Shown here: positions 47,014 through 55,952 of the stretch, piece by piece
Layout of the letters: each line of letters starts with the position of its first letter
Numbering within the stretch: position 1 is the stretch's first letter
Source: Haliea salexigens DSM 19537
GTDB lineage: Bacteria; Pseudomonadota; Gammaproteobacteria; Pseudomonadales; Halieaceae
Direction of reading: 5' to 3'
DNA: 64,000 nucleotides
NCBI RefSeq assembly: GCF_000423125.1
Contig: NZ_AUHJ01000001.1
Span: 496,001 to 560,000 of the forward strand
Notes under the pieces: generated by a model
Databases searched by the model: none
What the model was told of the DNA's origin: nothing
The model's input: only the letters and a program-made list of their open reading frames with translations
Position numbers and translations under genes: made by a program

Positions 47014-47886
47014 TCAAATTCCCGCTGCCTCCAAAGCTGCAAGGACCTGCGCATGGTAGCGCTCATCCAGAGGCGTCAAGGGTAAACGAATACCCGCCTC
47101 AATCAAGCCACGCTGCTGCATGGCCCACTTTACCGGTATCGGGTTCGCCTCGAGAAACAGCGCGCGGTTGAGGCCGGACAAGCGCTCGTTGATCCGTGCC
47201 GCCTCGCTGCGTTCACCCGCCATGGCCAGACGGCAGAGCTCGGCCAGCGGCCGCGGCGCAATGTTCGCGGTCACCGACACATTGCCGTGGCCACCCGCAA
47301 GCATGAGCTCCATGGCTGTGGGGTCATCACCGGAATAGATGGCGAAATCCTCCGGGCAGCGCGCCTTGAAGTCGGGTACCCGCGACAGATCCCCGGTGGC
47401 ATCCTTGATACCAACGATGTTGTCCAGCTCCGACAGGCGCACAACGGTGTCGTTGTCCATATCAACCGCCGTACGCCCTGGCACGTTATAGAGAATCTGG
47501 GGGATGGTGACCGCAGCAGCCACCGCCTTGAAATGTTCGTACAGACCCCGTTGCGTCGGGCGATTATAGTATGGCGTGACCAACAGACAGGCATCCGCCC
47601 CGTTGCGGGCAGCCACGCTGGTCAGCTCGATTGCCTCGCGGGTGGAATTGGCGCCAGTCCCCGCGACCACGGGGATGCGGCCGTCAACATAGCGCACGCA
47701 ATGACGAATCACCTCAAGGTGCTCCGGAACACTCAGTGTCGCGCTCTCTCCCGTAGTGCCAACGGCGCCGATGGCACTGGTGCCCGCCGCAATATGCATG
47801 TCCAGCAAGCGCTCCAGGTTACCCCAGTCGAGACTGCCGTCCGGGTGCATTGGCGTCACAAGCGCGACAATACTGCCGGTAATCAT
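47014..47886 (-). CDS. dapA: 4-hydroxy-tetrahydrodipicolinate synthase
   Basis: The protein has 290 residues from the ATG at 47886 (TGGAGA upstream). This class I aldolase condenses pyruvate and aspartate semialdehyde. The Schiff-base lysine is K161 (IVGIKDATGD), with Tyr133 (ILYNVPGRTA) and the GTTGESATL segment at 43-51 completing the active site. It completes the set of lysine-pathway genes here together with dapC, dapD and dapE. Confidence 0.98.
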   Translation of the reverse strand: MITGSIVALVTPMHPDGSLDWGNLERLLDMHIAAGTSAIGAVGTTGESATLSVPEHLEVIRHCVRYVDGRIPVVAGTGANSTREAIELTSVAARNGADACLLVTPYYNRPTQRGLYEHFKAVAAAVTIPQILYNVPGRTAVDMDNDTVVRLSELDNIVGIKDATGDLSRVPDFKARCPEDFAIYSGDDPTAMELMLAGGHGNVSVTANIAPRPLAELCRLAMAGERSEAARINERLSGLNRALFLEANPIPVKWAMQQRGLIEAGIRLPLTPLDERYHAQVLAALEAAGI

Positions 47887-48052
47887 GGGAACATCTCCAG
47901 AAATGTGCCGGGCGCCGACCACTGCCGCTGAACGCCGGAATAAAGAAGAGCGCAATTATCCATGCATGCAACGCGAAGACAACCGCGATACGCTAAAATG
48001 CACCGCGGGCGCGCCGCACGATTCTGCGCCAAAACGAGCCACGGAGTATACC

Positions 48053-48577
48053 ATGAGACCTTCCAGCCCCGCCCAGTGGTTTCTCACCGCGATCCTCCTG
48101 CTGCCAGCCGCACTGGCAGGAATGGCACTGCCAGCCAGCGCCCAGCAGCCGGTCACGGTCAGCCCACCGTCCAAGCTCACCCTCTCATTCATGGCGCAGC
48201 AGCGCGCCAGCATCGACGAGCTCGCCCGGCGCGAGCTGGGGCAAGCCATCAGCGGCGACCCGGACCGCGACATCCGCCTGCTGCAGCGATTGCTTGACCG
48301 GGGCATCGTCAAGGCCGGGGACGTTAGCACGCTGCAGGCCATGGGCGTTGTGCTGGGCGACCTGCTGGCCAGTGAACTGGGGCTGGACTGGGTCATGTAC
48401 GACGACGCCAGCGGGCGCAGCCGGGCCCTGCACGATGCACAGACCGACACCTACCTGTTTCCGGTGACCATGATCTCGCGCCGCCAGCAGGTGGGTAACG
48501 AGAAACCGGTGGCGGCCATCTACGTAGATGCCAAGGCCGTGGTTGAGCAGGCGCGACCCAGGCTGCCTTTCCAGTGA
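48053..48577 (+). CDS. Exported protein, DUF3806-like
   Basis: The protein has 174 residues from the ATG at 48053 (GGAG 7 nt upstream). A signal peptide spans about 1-31 (ending ALPASAQQ). The mature part is alpha/beta: helices around 45-75, LGDLLASELGLDWVMYDDASG (about 103-123), and a strand TYLFPVTMISRR. This pattern, with the conserved LG and W-D residues, resembles DUF3806 proteins, whose function is unknown. It precedes the MCE transport genes by 79 nt but is not obviously part of them. Confidence 0.65.
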   Translation: MRPSSPAQWFLTAILLLPAALAGMALPASAQQPVTVSPPSKLTLSFMAQQRASIDELARRELGQAISGDPDRDIRLLQRLLDRGIVKAGDVSTLQAMGVVLGDLLASELGLDWVMYDDASGRSRALHDAQTDTYLFPVTMISRRQQVGNEKPVAAIYVDAKAVVEQARPRLPFQ

Positions 48578-48656
48578 AGCGTCAGCCGCGGCTGGCTGGC
48601 CATACCACGGGATTGGGTTTAGCATGGTCTGCCTTTCCATCAGGATGCCCCCGGGT

Positions 48657-49790
48657 ATGAACCAGCCGGCCGCCGGCTTCGAGTTGCACACTGACAGCTC
48701 ACCGACATCTGCCACCCTCAGCCTCTACGGCAACTGGGTCGACGCCGATGTGGTTCCCGCCTTTCCACAGCTCAGGGCAGAGCTCGCGGCTGCAGGCGCC
48801 GATGAGCTGCGTCTCGACTGCACTGAACTGGGCGACTGGAACACGCTGCTGATGTCCTTCCTGCTGCGCTGTGCAAGCTACTGTGCGGAGCGCGACATCA
48901 CGCTGAATACCGAGGCATTACCCGAGAACGCGAGGCGCTTGCTGTCGATCGCGACCTCCGTGCCGGCCCACAACCGCAAAGAGGCGGCCTCCCTGCCCTG
49001 GTGGCAGCTGCGCAGCCCATCGAAGGCGTTGCGTGAGTTACTGGATGACCTGCGCGAGTCACTGGCTTTCTTCGGTGACATCTGCCTAGCGCTAGGCGCG
49101 CTCATTGCGGGCAAGGCCAATACCCGTTTCGCGGATTTCCGCACTTTCTGCTACCAATCCGGCCCCGATGCCTTTGCCATCATCAGCCTGACCAGTGTGC
49201 TGGTGGGCATGATTCTCGGTTATCTGGGCGCGGTGCAACTGCAGCAATTCGGCGCCGGCATTTATGTGGCCGACCTGGTCACCATCGGCCTGCTGCGCGA
49301 AATGGGACCGTTGATGACCGCCATCGTCATGGCCGGGCGCACCGGCGCCGCCTATGCCGCCCAGCTGGGCACCATGCAGGCCAACGAGGAGATTGACGCC
49401 GTGCGCACGCTGGGCGTCTCGCCGATAGAATTTCTGGTGGTACCGCGAGTACTGGCGCTGCTGGTAACCATGCCATTGCTGACCATCTACGCGAACCTGC
49501 TGGGCATCGTCGGCGGTGGCATCGTGGCCGGCGGCATGGGAATTTCCATGCTGCAATACACCAGCCAGGCCGGACTCGCTGTGAGCCTCGCCCACATCGG
49601 TGTAGGCCTGCTGAAAAGTGTGGTCTTCGCCGTGCTGATCGCCATTGCCGGATGCCGTTCCGGCATCCAGTCCGGGCGCAATTCCGCCGGGGTTGGCAGG
49701 GCGGCAACAGAAGCGGTGGTGACCGCCCTCGTCTACCTGATTGTGGCTGACGCGTCCATCAACATCCTGTTCCAGCACCTGGGTATCTGA
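48657..49790 (+). CDS. MlaE-family ABC permease with N-terminal STAS domain
   Basis: The protein has 377 residues from the ATG at 48657. Residues about 1-100 are a STAS-like domain (LYGNWVDADVVPAFP, then LRLDCTELGDWNT) corresponding to MlaB. Residues 120-377 are the MlaE permease with about five membrane helices and motifs GAVQLQQFGAGIYVADL, GPLMTAIVMAGRTGAAYAAQ and TMQANEEIDAVRTLGVSP. It is thus a fusion of two proteins that are separate in E. coli Mla. TGATG overlap with the ATPase gene. Confidence 0.92.
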   Translation: MNQPAAGFELHTDSSPTSATLSLYGNWVDADVVPAFPQLRAELAAAGADELRLDCTELGDWNTLLMSFLLRCASYCAERDITLNTEALPENARRLLSIATSVPAHNRKEAASLPWWQLRSPSKALRELLDDLRESLAFFGDICLALGALIAGKANTRFADFRTFCYQSGPDAFAIISLTSVLVGMILGYLGAVQLQQFGAGIYVADLVTIGLLREMGPLMTAIVMAGRTGAAYAAQLGTMQANEEIDAVRTLGVSPIEFLVVPRVLALLVTMPLLTIYANLLGIVGGGIVAGGMGISMLQYTSQAGLAVSLAHIGVGLLKSVVFAVLIAIAGCRSGIQSGRNSAGVGRAATEAVVTALVYLIVADASINILFQHLGI

Positions 49791-50566
49791 TGGCGGCCGC
49801 TGAACGCGAAGTGCATATCGAGGTACGCGATCTCACGATGGCGTTTGGCAGCAATGTCATTCAACGCGAGCTCAGCTTTCCGGTCTACCGCGGCGATATC
49901 TTCGTGATCATGGGCGGCAGCGGCTGCGGCAAGAGCACGCTGCTGAAACACATGCTGGGGCTACTTGAGCCGGCGGCTGGCGAAATTCTGTTTTCCGGCA
50001 CCAGCTTCACGCGTGCCAGTGCAAGCGCGCGCGATGTCATGCGCCGCAGCTGGGGCATCACTTACCAGTCAGGGGGCCTTTTCGGCGCCATGACGCTGGA
50101 AGAGAACGTGGGCCTGCCCCTGCAGCTCTATACCGACTACACAGCGACGCAGATCAAGGACGTGGTACGCTACAAGTTATCACTGGTCGGCCTGGGTGGT
50201 TTTGAAAGCTACTACCCCGCGGAAATCAGCGGCGGCATGAACAAACGGGCAGCCCTGGCGCGTGCGATCGCACTGGACCCCCAGATCCTGTTCTTCGACG
50301 AGCCGTCCGCCGGGCTGGACCCGATCAGTTCGCGGCTGCTGGATGACCTGATCCTGCAACTGACCGAATCGATTGGCGCCACTGTGGTGATGGTCACCCA
50401 CGAATTGCCGAGTATATTCGCCATTGCCAACAACAGTGTTTATCTCGACGCCAGCACACGCACGATGATCGGCTATGGTGATCCAAAACAGCTACGCGAA
50501 CAGAGCGAGGAGGCCGTGGTGCGACAATTCCTGACACGCAGCGCCGCCGCGGGAGAGGCCGAATAA
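49790..50566 (+). CDS. MlaF-like ABC transporter ATPase
   Basis: The 258-residue ATPase powers MCE-type lipid transport. Walker A GGSGCGKST (about 42-50), a signature that reads ISGGMNKRAALARAIA (SGGM as in MlaF, not SGGQ), Walker B LFFDEPSAGLDP and the H-loop VTHE are all intact. Start and stop overlap the neighbours as TGATG and TAATG. It works with the STAS-permease fusion and MCE protein in phospholipid movement between membranes (family knowledge). Confidence 0.95.
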   Translation: MAAAEREVHIEVRDLTMAFGSNVIQRELSFPVYRGDIFVIMGGSGCGKSTLLKHMLGLLEPAAGEILFSGTSFTRASASARDVMRRSWGITYQSGGLFGAMTLEENVGLPLQLYTDYTATQIKDVVRYKLSLVGLGGFESYYPAEISGGMNKRAALARAIALDPQILFFDEPSAGLDPISSRLLDDLILQLTESIGATVVMVTHELPSIFAIANNSVYLDASTRTMIGYGDPKQLREQSEEAVVRQFLTRSAAAGEAE

Positions 50567-51537
50567 TGTCCGACGAAAGAGCACACAGTGTCGCCATTGG
50601 CGGCTTTATCATCGGCGCTTTGCTTATCGCCCTGGCGACCCTGTTGTTCGTACTGGGTTCAGGCCTCGGCAGTGATCGCACCCGTGTGGTGATGGTCTTC
50701 GACAGTTCCGTCAAGGGTTTGAGCGTGGGAGCCCCGGTCACCTTGCGCGGCGTTGAAATCGGGCAGGTGACCGGCATCAACCTGCTGCTGGACAGCAACA
50801 CGGCCAAGTTAATCATGCAGGTAGAGGCCGACCTGTCGGGCGAAAGCATACAGATGACCGAGCAGCCCTCCGTGGCACTGATCGACGACCTCATCGGGCG
50901 CGGCCTGCGCGCCCAGCTGAACCTGCAAAGCCTGCTCACCGGCCTGCTCTATGTGCAGCTCGATTTCCACCCGGAAACGCCCGTGGCTCTTCCCGCCATC
51001 GACACGGAATATACCCAGATTCCGACGATCCCGACCGAACTGGAGCGGATTGTGAGCCAGATCGAGGGGCTGGATATTGCCCAGATGGCGGCAGACCTGC
51101 AGAGCATCGCGACCAACGTGAACGCCTTTGTGCAGCAGGCTCCCTTCCAGCAATTGCCGGCCGATATCGGGCAAACACTGGCGAGCCTCCGCTCGCTCAC
51201 AGCGCAAGTGGAAAGCACACTGTCCACTGCCGGCCCCGGCATCGACCGCGTGCTGGACAATTCCAATACGCTGGTGAGCGAAGCCAAGAATGCGCTACCC
51301 AGGCTGACCTCACTGCTGGAAGACAATATGAACGTGCTGCGCAGCGCAACGGAGCGTTTCGAGGGCACCATGGGAGAAATCGACGGGCTGGTATCCGCCG
51401 ACTCCGCTACCACCTATCGTCTCAACGAAGCACTGCGCGAACTTGCGCTGGCCGGCAGGGCTCTGCAGATGTTGGCAAAAACACTGGAGGAGCAACCCGA
51501 GTCACTGCTCCGAGGCAAAAGCGAGAACAGCCAATGA
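50566..51537 (+). CDS. MlaD-family MCE substrate-binding protein
   Basis: The protein has 323 residues: one N-terminal membrane anchor (about 10-33), a single MCE domain (about 40-118; KGLSVGAPVTLRGVEIGQVT and LIDDLIGRGLRAQLNLQSLLTG), then a long helical region (about 150-320) longer than in E. coli MlaD. In other MCE proteins such helices form a periplasmic tunnel or needle. Overlaps both neighbours. Confidence 0.93.
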   Translation: MSDERAHSVAIGGFIIGALLIALATLLFVLGSGLGSDRTRVVMVFDSSVKGLSVGAPVTLRGVEIGQVTGINLLLDSNTAKLIMQVEADLSGESIQMTEQPSVALIDDLIGRGLRAQLNLQSLLTGLLYVQLDFHPETPVALPAIDTEYTQIPTIPTELERIVSQIEGLDIAQMAADLQSIATNVNAFVQQAPFQQLPADIGQTLASLRSLTAQVESTLSTAGPGIDRVLDNSNTLVSEAKNALPRLTSLLEDNMNVLRSATERFEGTMGEIDGLVSADSATTYRLNEALRELALAGRALQMLAKTLEEQPESLLRGKSENSQ

Positions 51538-52142
51538 CCCCGATAAAGCTCTTCGCCATCGCCGCTACCCTATTGCTGGTGGCCTGTGGCAGTTCCCCGC
51601 AGCACCAGTACTACCTGCTCAATAGCAAGACCCAGGCACCGGCGTCGGGCCAGGCGCCCTCGCTGGGCGTGGGGCCCATCACCATACCGGAGTACCTGAA
51701 CCGTTCCGGCATGGTATACAGCGAAGACGGCAACCGGCTGCACGTTGCCCGCTACGAGCGCTGGGCCGAACCGCTGGCAGATGGTATCCAGCGTGTGCTG
51801 GGGCTGAACCTGTCCGCAGCGCTGGGCACGCAGAACATTCGCCCGCACCCGTGGGCGCGCAATGATATTCCCGAGTACGCCGTGCAGATATGGCTGTTGG
51901 GTTTGAACGCTGGTGGCAACGAGGCTGAGCTGGTGGCGGAGTGGCGGGTGACCCGCCGTGGCGAGGAGCGAGATAGCGAGGTCACTCAGCGCATCAGCCG
52001 CCTGGCGACGTCGCTCGCGGGGCCCGACTGGCAGGCCGCCAACACCGCCGCGGCCTACAGCGAACTACTGCAGCGCCTCAGCGACGAGATCGCCGGCGTG
52101 ATTCGCACGCAGATGGAAGGGGCTGCGAGCGATCAGAACTGA
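51534..52142 (+). CDS. ABC-type transport auxiliary lipoprotein (PqiC-like)
   Basis: The 202-residue lipoprotein has lipobox LVAC with Cys18, followed by SPQHQYYLL, the usual start of this family. The core GVGPITIPEYLNRSGMVY and RWAEPLADGIQRVLGLNL is typical of PqiC/ABC_trans_aux proteins that dock MCE machines at the outer membrane. ATGA overlap with the MCE gene. Its last 10 nt overlap the convergent SDR. Confidence 0.92.
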   Translation: MTPIKLFAIAATLLLVACGSSPQHQYYLLNSKTQAPASGQAPSLGVGPITIPEYLNRSGMVYSEDGNRLHVARYERWAEPLADGIQRVLGLNLSAALGTQNIRPHPWARNDIPEYAVQIWLLGLNAGGNEAELVAEWRVTRRGEERDSEVTQRISRLATSLAGPDWQAANTAAAYSELLQRLSDEIAGVIRTQMEGAASDQN

Positions 52143-52897
52143 TCGCTGCGCAGCATGGCGTCCGAACCACCGTCAACAAAGAACACAGAGCCGCAAACGA
52201 AATCCGCCTCGTCGCTGAGCATAAAGCGCATCACATTGGCGATTTGCGCCGGCTGCGCGGTTTGGCCCCAGGGCACCATGGCGCTGAAATCACGCATCAC
52301 GCTTCCCAGCTCTTGATCTGCAAACACCTGCTGCGTCAGGGGGGTATCGGTAATACCAGGGGCTACCGCATTCAGGCGCACGCCGGCTTTGGCCCACGCC
52401 ACCACATTGCGCCGCATCCATACCGTCAGCGCGTGCTTGGAGGCGGAGTACACCGTCTGGCCCGCTTCCGCCTGTGCCGCATCCAGCGCTGCCGGCTCAT
52501 CCCCGGCGAGAAATGCCTGAGCCAGCGGATGTGAGGTCTGGGTCATGGGCGCCGAGTTGGAGCTCACCAGCAGCACCGTACCGCGCCGCTTTCCCACCAG
52601 ATCCTGCACGCCCGTGGCCATGGCTACCGCCGCGAAATAATTCACGGCAGCAATGATGCGCGGCGGTGCTACCGGCGGCAGACCGGCGCAGGGAATAAAC
52701 CCGTCGAGGCCATCGGCAGCGCGCTCGCGCACAGCAGTCAGGGCGTTGTCACGGCCTTCCTGCGTGGAGAGGTCAGCAATGATGTCACCCTCCTTGATAT
52801 CAATCGAAATGACTTCGTGCCCCGCCGCGCACAATTGTTCACGCAGCGCAGCGCCAATACCTGTCGCACCGCCGGTCATGGCATAGCGTTTTTTCAT
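52133..52897 (-). CDS. SDR resembling 3-alpha-hydroxysteroid dehydrogenase/carbonyl reductase
   Basis: The 254-residue protein matches the 3-alpha-HSD/CR of Comamonas testosteroni in layout as I recall it: TGGATGIGAALREQLCAAGH at the NAD loop (8-15), IADLSTQEGRDNAL, DGFIPCAGL, YSASKHALTVW (Tyr150, Lys154), GVRLNAVAPGITDTPL and a C-terminal DGGSDAMLRSDQF. The short loop without the usual SDR middle region is characteristic. Steroid activity is inferred from this resemblance; other ketones are possible. GGGAG precedes the ATG. Confidence 0.82.
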   Translation of the reverse strand: MKKRYAMTGGATGIGAALREQLCAAGHEVISIDIKEGDIIADLSTQEGRDNALTAVRERAADGLDGFIPCAGLPPVAPPRIIAAVNYFAAVAMATGVQDLVGKRRGTVLLVSSNSAPMTQTSHPLAQAFLAGDEPAALDAAQAEAGQTVYSASKHALTVWMRRNVVAWAKAGVRLNAVAPGITDTPLTQQVFADQELGSVMRDFSAMVPWGQTAQPAQIANVMRFMLSDEADFVCGSVFFVDGGSDAMLRSDQF

Positions 52898-53064
52898 GCT
52901 GGAACTCCCTGATTATGATTGCTCGAGAAATCAGGCTATTGTCGCCCGTGCGGCGGCGACTGTGTGCATGGGCCTGAAATGCGTCGCCGCAGGCACAACT
53001 TACTGAACCGGAGATTCCGCTTGAGGATCACGCTACCCAGTTCTCGCTCGAAAGAGGCTCTCGA

Positions 53065-55395
53065 ATGAGTCAACCCATTCCATCACTGATACCTGCGCTG
53101 TGGCGTCGACTGTTGTCGGCCGCCTGTATCCTGATGCTGAGCGCATGCACTGCGGATTCAGACATATCCGGGGGGCCAGCCCACCCCGCTGAGGCCACGG
53201 ACATTGTGGCACCACTGGGGGTGGACGCTATTGCGGGCGACTGGCAGGGTGTGTTGAGCTGCGGCGGCCGGGATTTTCCGGTTAGCCTTGCTGTGGCGCC
53301 TCTCGACGACAATCAACTGGAAGTCAGATGGACTGTCGAGTCGGCCCTGGGACGGCAGGGCTACGTGTCCCCCGACGGTCGCACCGAAATCAAAGACCGA
53401 CTGCTGCAGGGTGAGCACGACCCCATCACGGGGCATGCCGCTGTTCTGGAGCAGGTCCAGCTCCGGCCACTGGCGCTGCAACTGCTGTTTGGCGATGACA
53501 TTGCGTTGCTCGGCTATCAGCGCTGCGACCTTGGGCTCTTACAGCGGGCACCCGCCAACGCCTTGTCCGAGCTGCAGAACGAACTGGTGCTGATCCAGGA
53601 ACCCGTCGTGATCAGCGCCGAGGATCAGCAGGGCGAATGTCCCAAGGAACTGCAGGCGTGGATTCAAGCAGGTTTGGACCTGCCACTGGATAGCAATGGC
53701 CGCGGTGATACCAGCGCGCTATGGACTGCAGCGGTGACGCAACCCATCTTCGGCAAACCGGTGGCAAAACTCGGAGCACAGCAGCGAATAGAGCTGCGGC
53801 GAGCACTGGCGGGGCGCTGCATGGTGAGCGGCGACCGCCGGCAGAAAGCTGTGGTCAGTGCGCTCATGCATATCACCGACTACCGTTCTTTTCGTGATGG
53901 ACGCTTGATTCAACTGGCCCAACCTCTCGCACAAGCGTGGCTGGCGGACCGTGCACAACCACTACTGCAAACGGTTCCGTTGCCCTTGCTGTCGCAGACA
54001 ACAAGCCAGGCGCTGGGTCGTATACCCCACACGTTCAACTTTGACCGCATGTTGGCGGGAACGGCTGGTTACGATGCGCGCACCTACGCGCAACAGATGG
54101 TAGCAGTGAACGATGCGCTTGCGGCGCGTCGTCGGGAACAGGACTACCTGGACAACATGCGCAATGCGCGCTTCTTCACGCTGCTCGAGTTGTGGCAAGC
54201 GGCGCTGGCACGAGAGGACATAGCCGACGCGCCAACTGAGGCGCTAGTCACGGCAGAGCTGGTGAGCAAGGCAGAAGCGCACATCCATCAAGCGGCAACC
54301 GCGAGGGATGCCGCACAAATGGCAGACTGGGTGGCCGGTGTGGAGGCTGGGTTGGTTTGTAGCGAGGAGACACAAGAGGCCTGCGCGGACGCTGCGGAAT
54401 TGTTTACCGAGGGGCTGCAGGTGTTGGCCAACCAATTCGCGAAAGACGAAGCCAGCGCTCTGGCAACACTGGGTGACCAAACACCAACGCTGCAAAACCT
54501 GGCCGCACTCGTGGCCAAAAACGGCGTGCTTTTACGCACTTACGGCCTTGCGGTGAGGTACGGTGACTTTCCCGAGGTCCTTGAGGACTACCAGGCCCTG
54601 CGTTTTGACTGGCAACGTGAGTTGGAGGAGGCCCTTACAGCACAGCTCACAGCTGCGCGCACCACCTCCACACTGACGGCGCTGGATGCACGCTACTTTG
54701 CGGCCAGTGATTTAACGGCGCGCGCGGAACGCCACCTGAAGCGCCTGGGGAAGGTATACGATCAGCAGCTCTCCGGATCGCGTCCCTTCGTTGATACAGG
54801 CGCAGACGCCTACCTCAATGCATTGTACAACCAGGAATTCGCGACCCTGGCCCGAATGGACGCGGAGCTTCTGTCCGCTGTGGCGCCGGTGTTCCGCTTC
54901 ATGGCACAGCAGATTAACGCGATCAGCGGTCTGTTGGGCAACGCAGGGCGCCCCTTGAGCAGCGCCGCCCGCGAGCTGAACACGCCCAGCGCGGTGACGG
55001 CCGTCGCATTGCGCTACCTGTTGGATTTTGAGGACCAGTACGCAGCTTGCTTGGGCCCGGATGCTGCCACCATCACGTTTACGGAGCGCGTGGATTCGGT
55101 CACTCGCACCGGCAACGGTATTGAGCTCAGTCGCATTCGCGGCGTACCCGTGTCCACTACCTACCGCATCAAGCGCGAGCACCTGGATGTCTTCCAGGAC
55201 GTGTTCAGCCGCCCTGAATCCCCCGGCGCAGAGGGCGTGTTCGAAGCGCTGTTCGGGCTGCAGAAAGTCAACGACCTGACCCATGCTGTGACCGAACTTA
55301 TGGATCAGCACCGGTGTGACTCTGAAGCGGTGCAGGGCTTTGAAAAGGGGTTGTTAGCGTACTACGCGAATCGCAAAGGTCTTTGGGGGCGATAG
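53065..55395 (+). CDS. Large hypothetical lipoprotein (776 residues)
   Basis: I do not recognise a family. A signal peptide with lipobox LSAC (Cys28) is followed by TADSD; Thr after Cys suggests the outer membrane. Residues about 50-165 form a beta-rich domain opening with GDWQGVLSCGGRDFPVSLAV, like a small lipocalin-type or meta-domain fold. The remaining 600 residues are mostly helical and rich in Ala, Leu and Gln. Scattered Cys pairs are present (CSEETQEAC at about 432-440; C655 and C755). GAGG lies 8 nt before the ATG. It stands alone between a convergent-side SDR and a convergent membrane gene. Confidence 0.75.
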   Translation: MSQPIPSLIPALWRRLLSAACILMLSACTADSDISGGPAHPAEATDIVAPLGVDAIAGDWQGVLSCGGRDFPVSLAVAPLDDNQLEVRWTVESALGRQGYVSPDGRTEIKDRLLQGEHDPITGHAAVLEQVQLRPLALQLLFGDDIALLGYQRCDLGLLQRAPANALSELQNELVLIQEPVVISAEDQQGECPKELQAWIQAGLDLPLDSNGRGDTSALWTAAVTQPIFGKPVAKLGAQQRIELRRALAGRCMVSGDRRQKAVVSALMHITDYRSFRDGRLIQLAQPLAQAWLADRAQPLLQTVPLPLLSQTTSQALGRIPHTFNFDRMLAGTAGYDARTYAQQMVAVNDALAARRREQDYLDNMRNARFFTLLELWQAALAREDIADAPTEALVTAELVSKAEAHIHQAATARDAAQMADWVAGVEAGLVCSEETQEACADAAELFTEGLQVLANQFAKDEASALATLGDQTPTLQNLAALVAKNGVLLRTYGLAVRYGDFPEVLEDYQALRFDWQRELEEALTAQLTAARTTSTLTALDARYFAASDLTARAERHLKRLGKVYDQQLSGSRPFVDTGADAYLNALYNQEFATLARMDAELLSAVAPVFRFMAQQINAISGLLGNAGRPLSSAARELNTPSAVTAVALRYLLDFEDQYAACLGPDAATITFTERVDSVTRTGNGIELSRIRGVPVSTTYRIKREHLDVFQDVFSRPESPGAEGVFEALFGLQKVNDLTHAVTELMDQHRCDSEAVQGFEKGLLAYYANRKGLWGR

Positions 55396-55514
55396 GCATC
55401 CACAAACCTCCGAAGGACCAGCCAATTCTGGAACAAAGATGCTATCCATACTGGACCCTGGGAACTCCAGATCACACATAGGGGCTGATCTCGGCCGGAC
55501 GGCATGGCGCACTG

Positions 55515-55952
55515 CTACACCGAATTGTCGCGATGCGGCCTGCTCAGCCAAAGAGCGAGTGCTGCGAGCATCACCACAACCCCCGCCACAACAGCGGCAC
55601 CCGGCACGCCCAGCACAGCGCTTTCCAGGTTCCCCGAATGGATGGAGCCGCCGTAGCCATCTGCAAGGACATGCGCCACCAGTACGCCGCCCATCACACA
55701 GACATTCAACAGGCTGGCAACACCTACTTCATCGCGCCACCAGGCGAGCCACAACGCCAGCAGGCCGAGCGCACAATGGGTTGTGAGCTGCCATACCTCA
55801 TGCAGGCGTGCGTGGGGCGGCCATGCATCATTGAACACATGAGACGGGTTGATCTCCAGATACGGAATCACCAGCGCATACACCAGCACCCCGAATGTGA
55901 CACACGCCTTGGCTAGCATTTTCTTTGCCATCAGGGTGCATACCGCGCTCAT
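55515..55952 (-). CDS. Small membrane protein, unknown
   Basis: The 145-residue protein has about four hydrophobic helices (about 14-30, 54-68, 78-96 and 113-135). The ATG at 55952 overlaps the upstream NmrA-like gene as ATGA, which decides the start; an internal Met at residue 8 is the alternative. A YLEINPSHVFNDAWPPHARLH loop lies between helices 1 and 2 with several charged and aromatic residues. No known family recognised. Co-translated with the NmrA-like protein. Confidence 0.65.
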   Translation of the reverse strand: MSAVCTLMAKKMLAKACVTFGVLVYALVIPYLEINPSHVFNDAWPPHARLHEVWQLTTHCALGLLALWLAWWRDEVGVASLLNVCVMGGVLVAHVLADGYGGSIHSGNLESAVLGVPGAAVVAGVVVMLAALALWLSRPHRDNSV

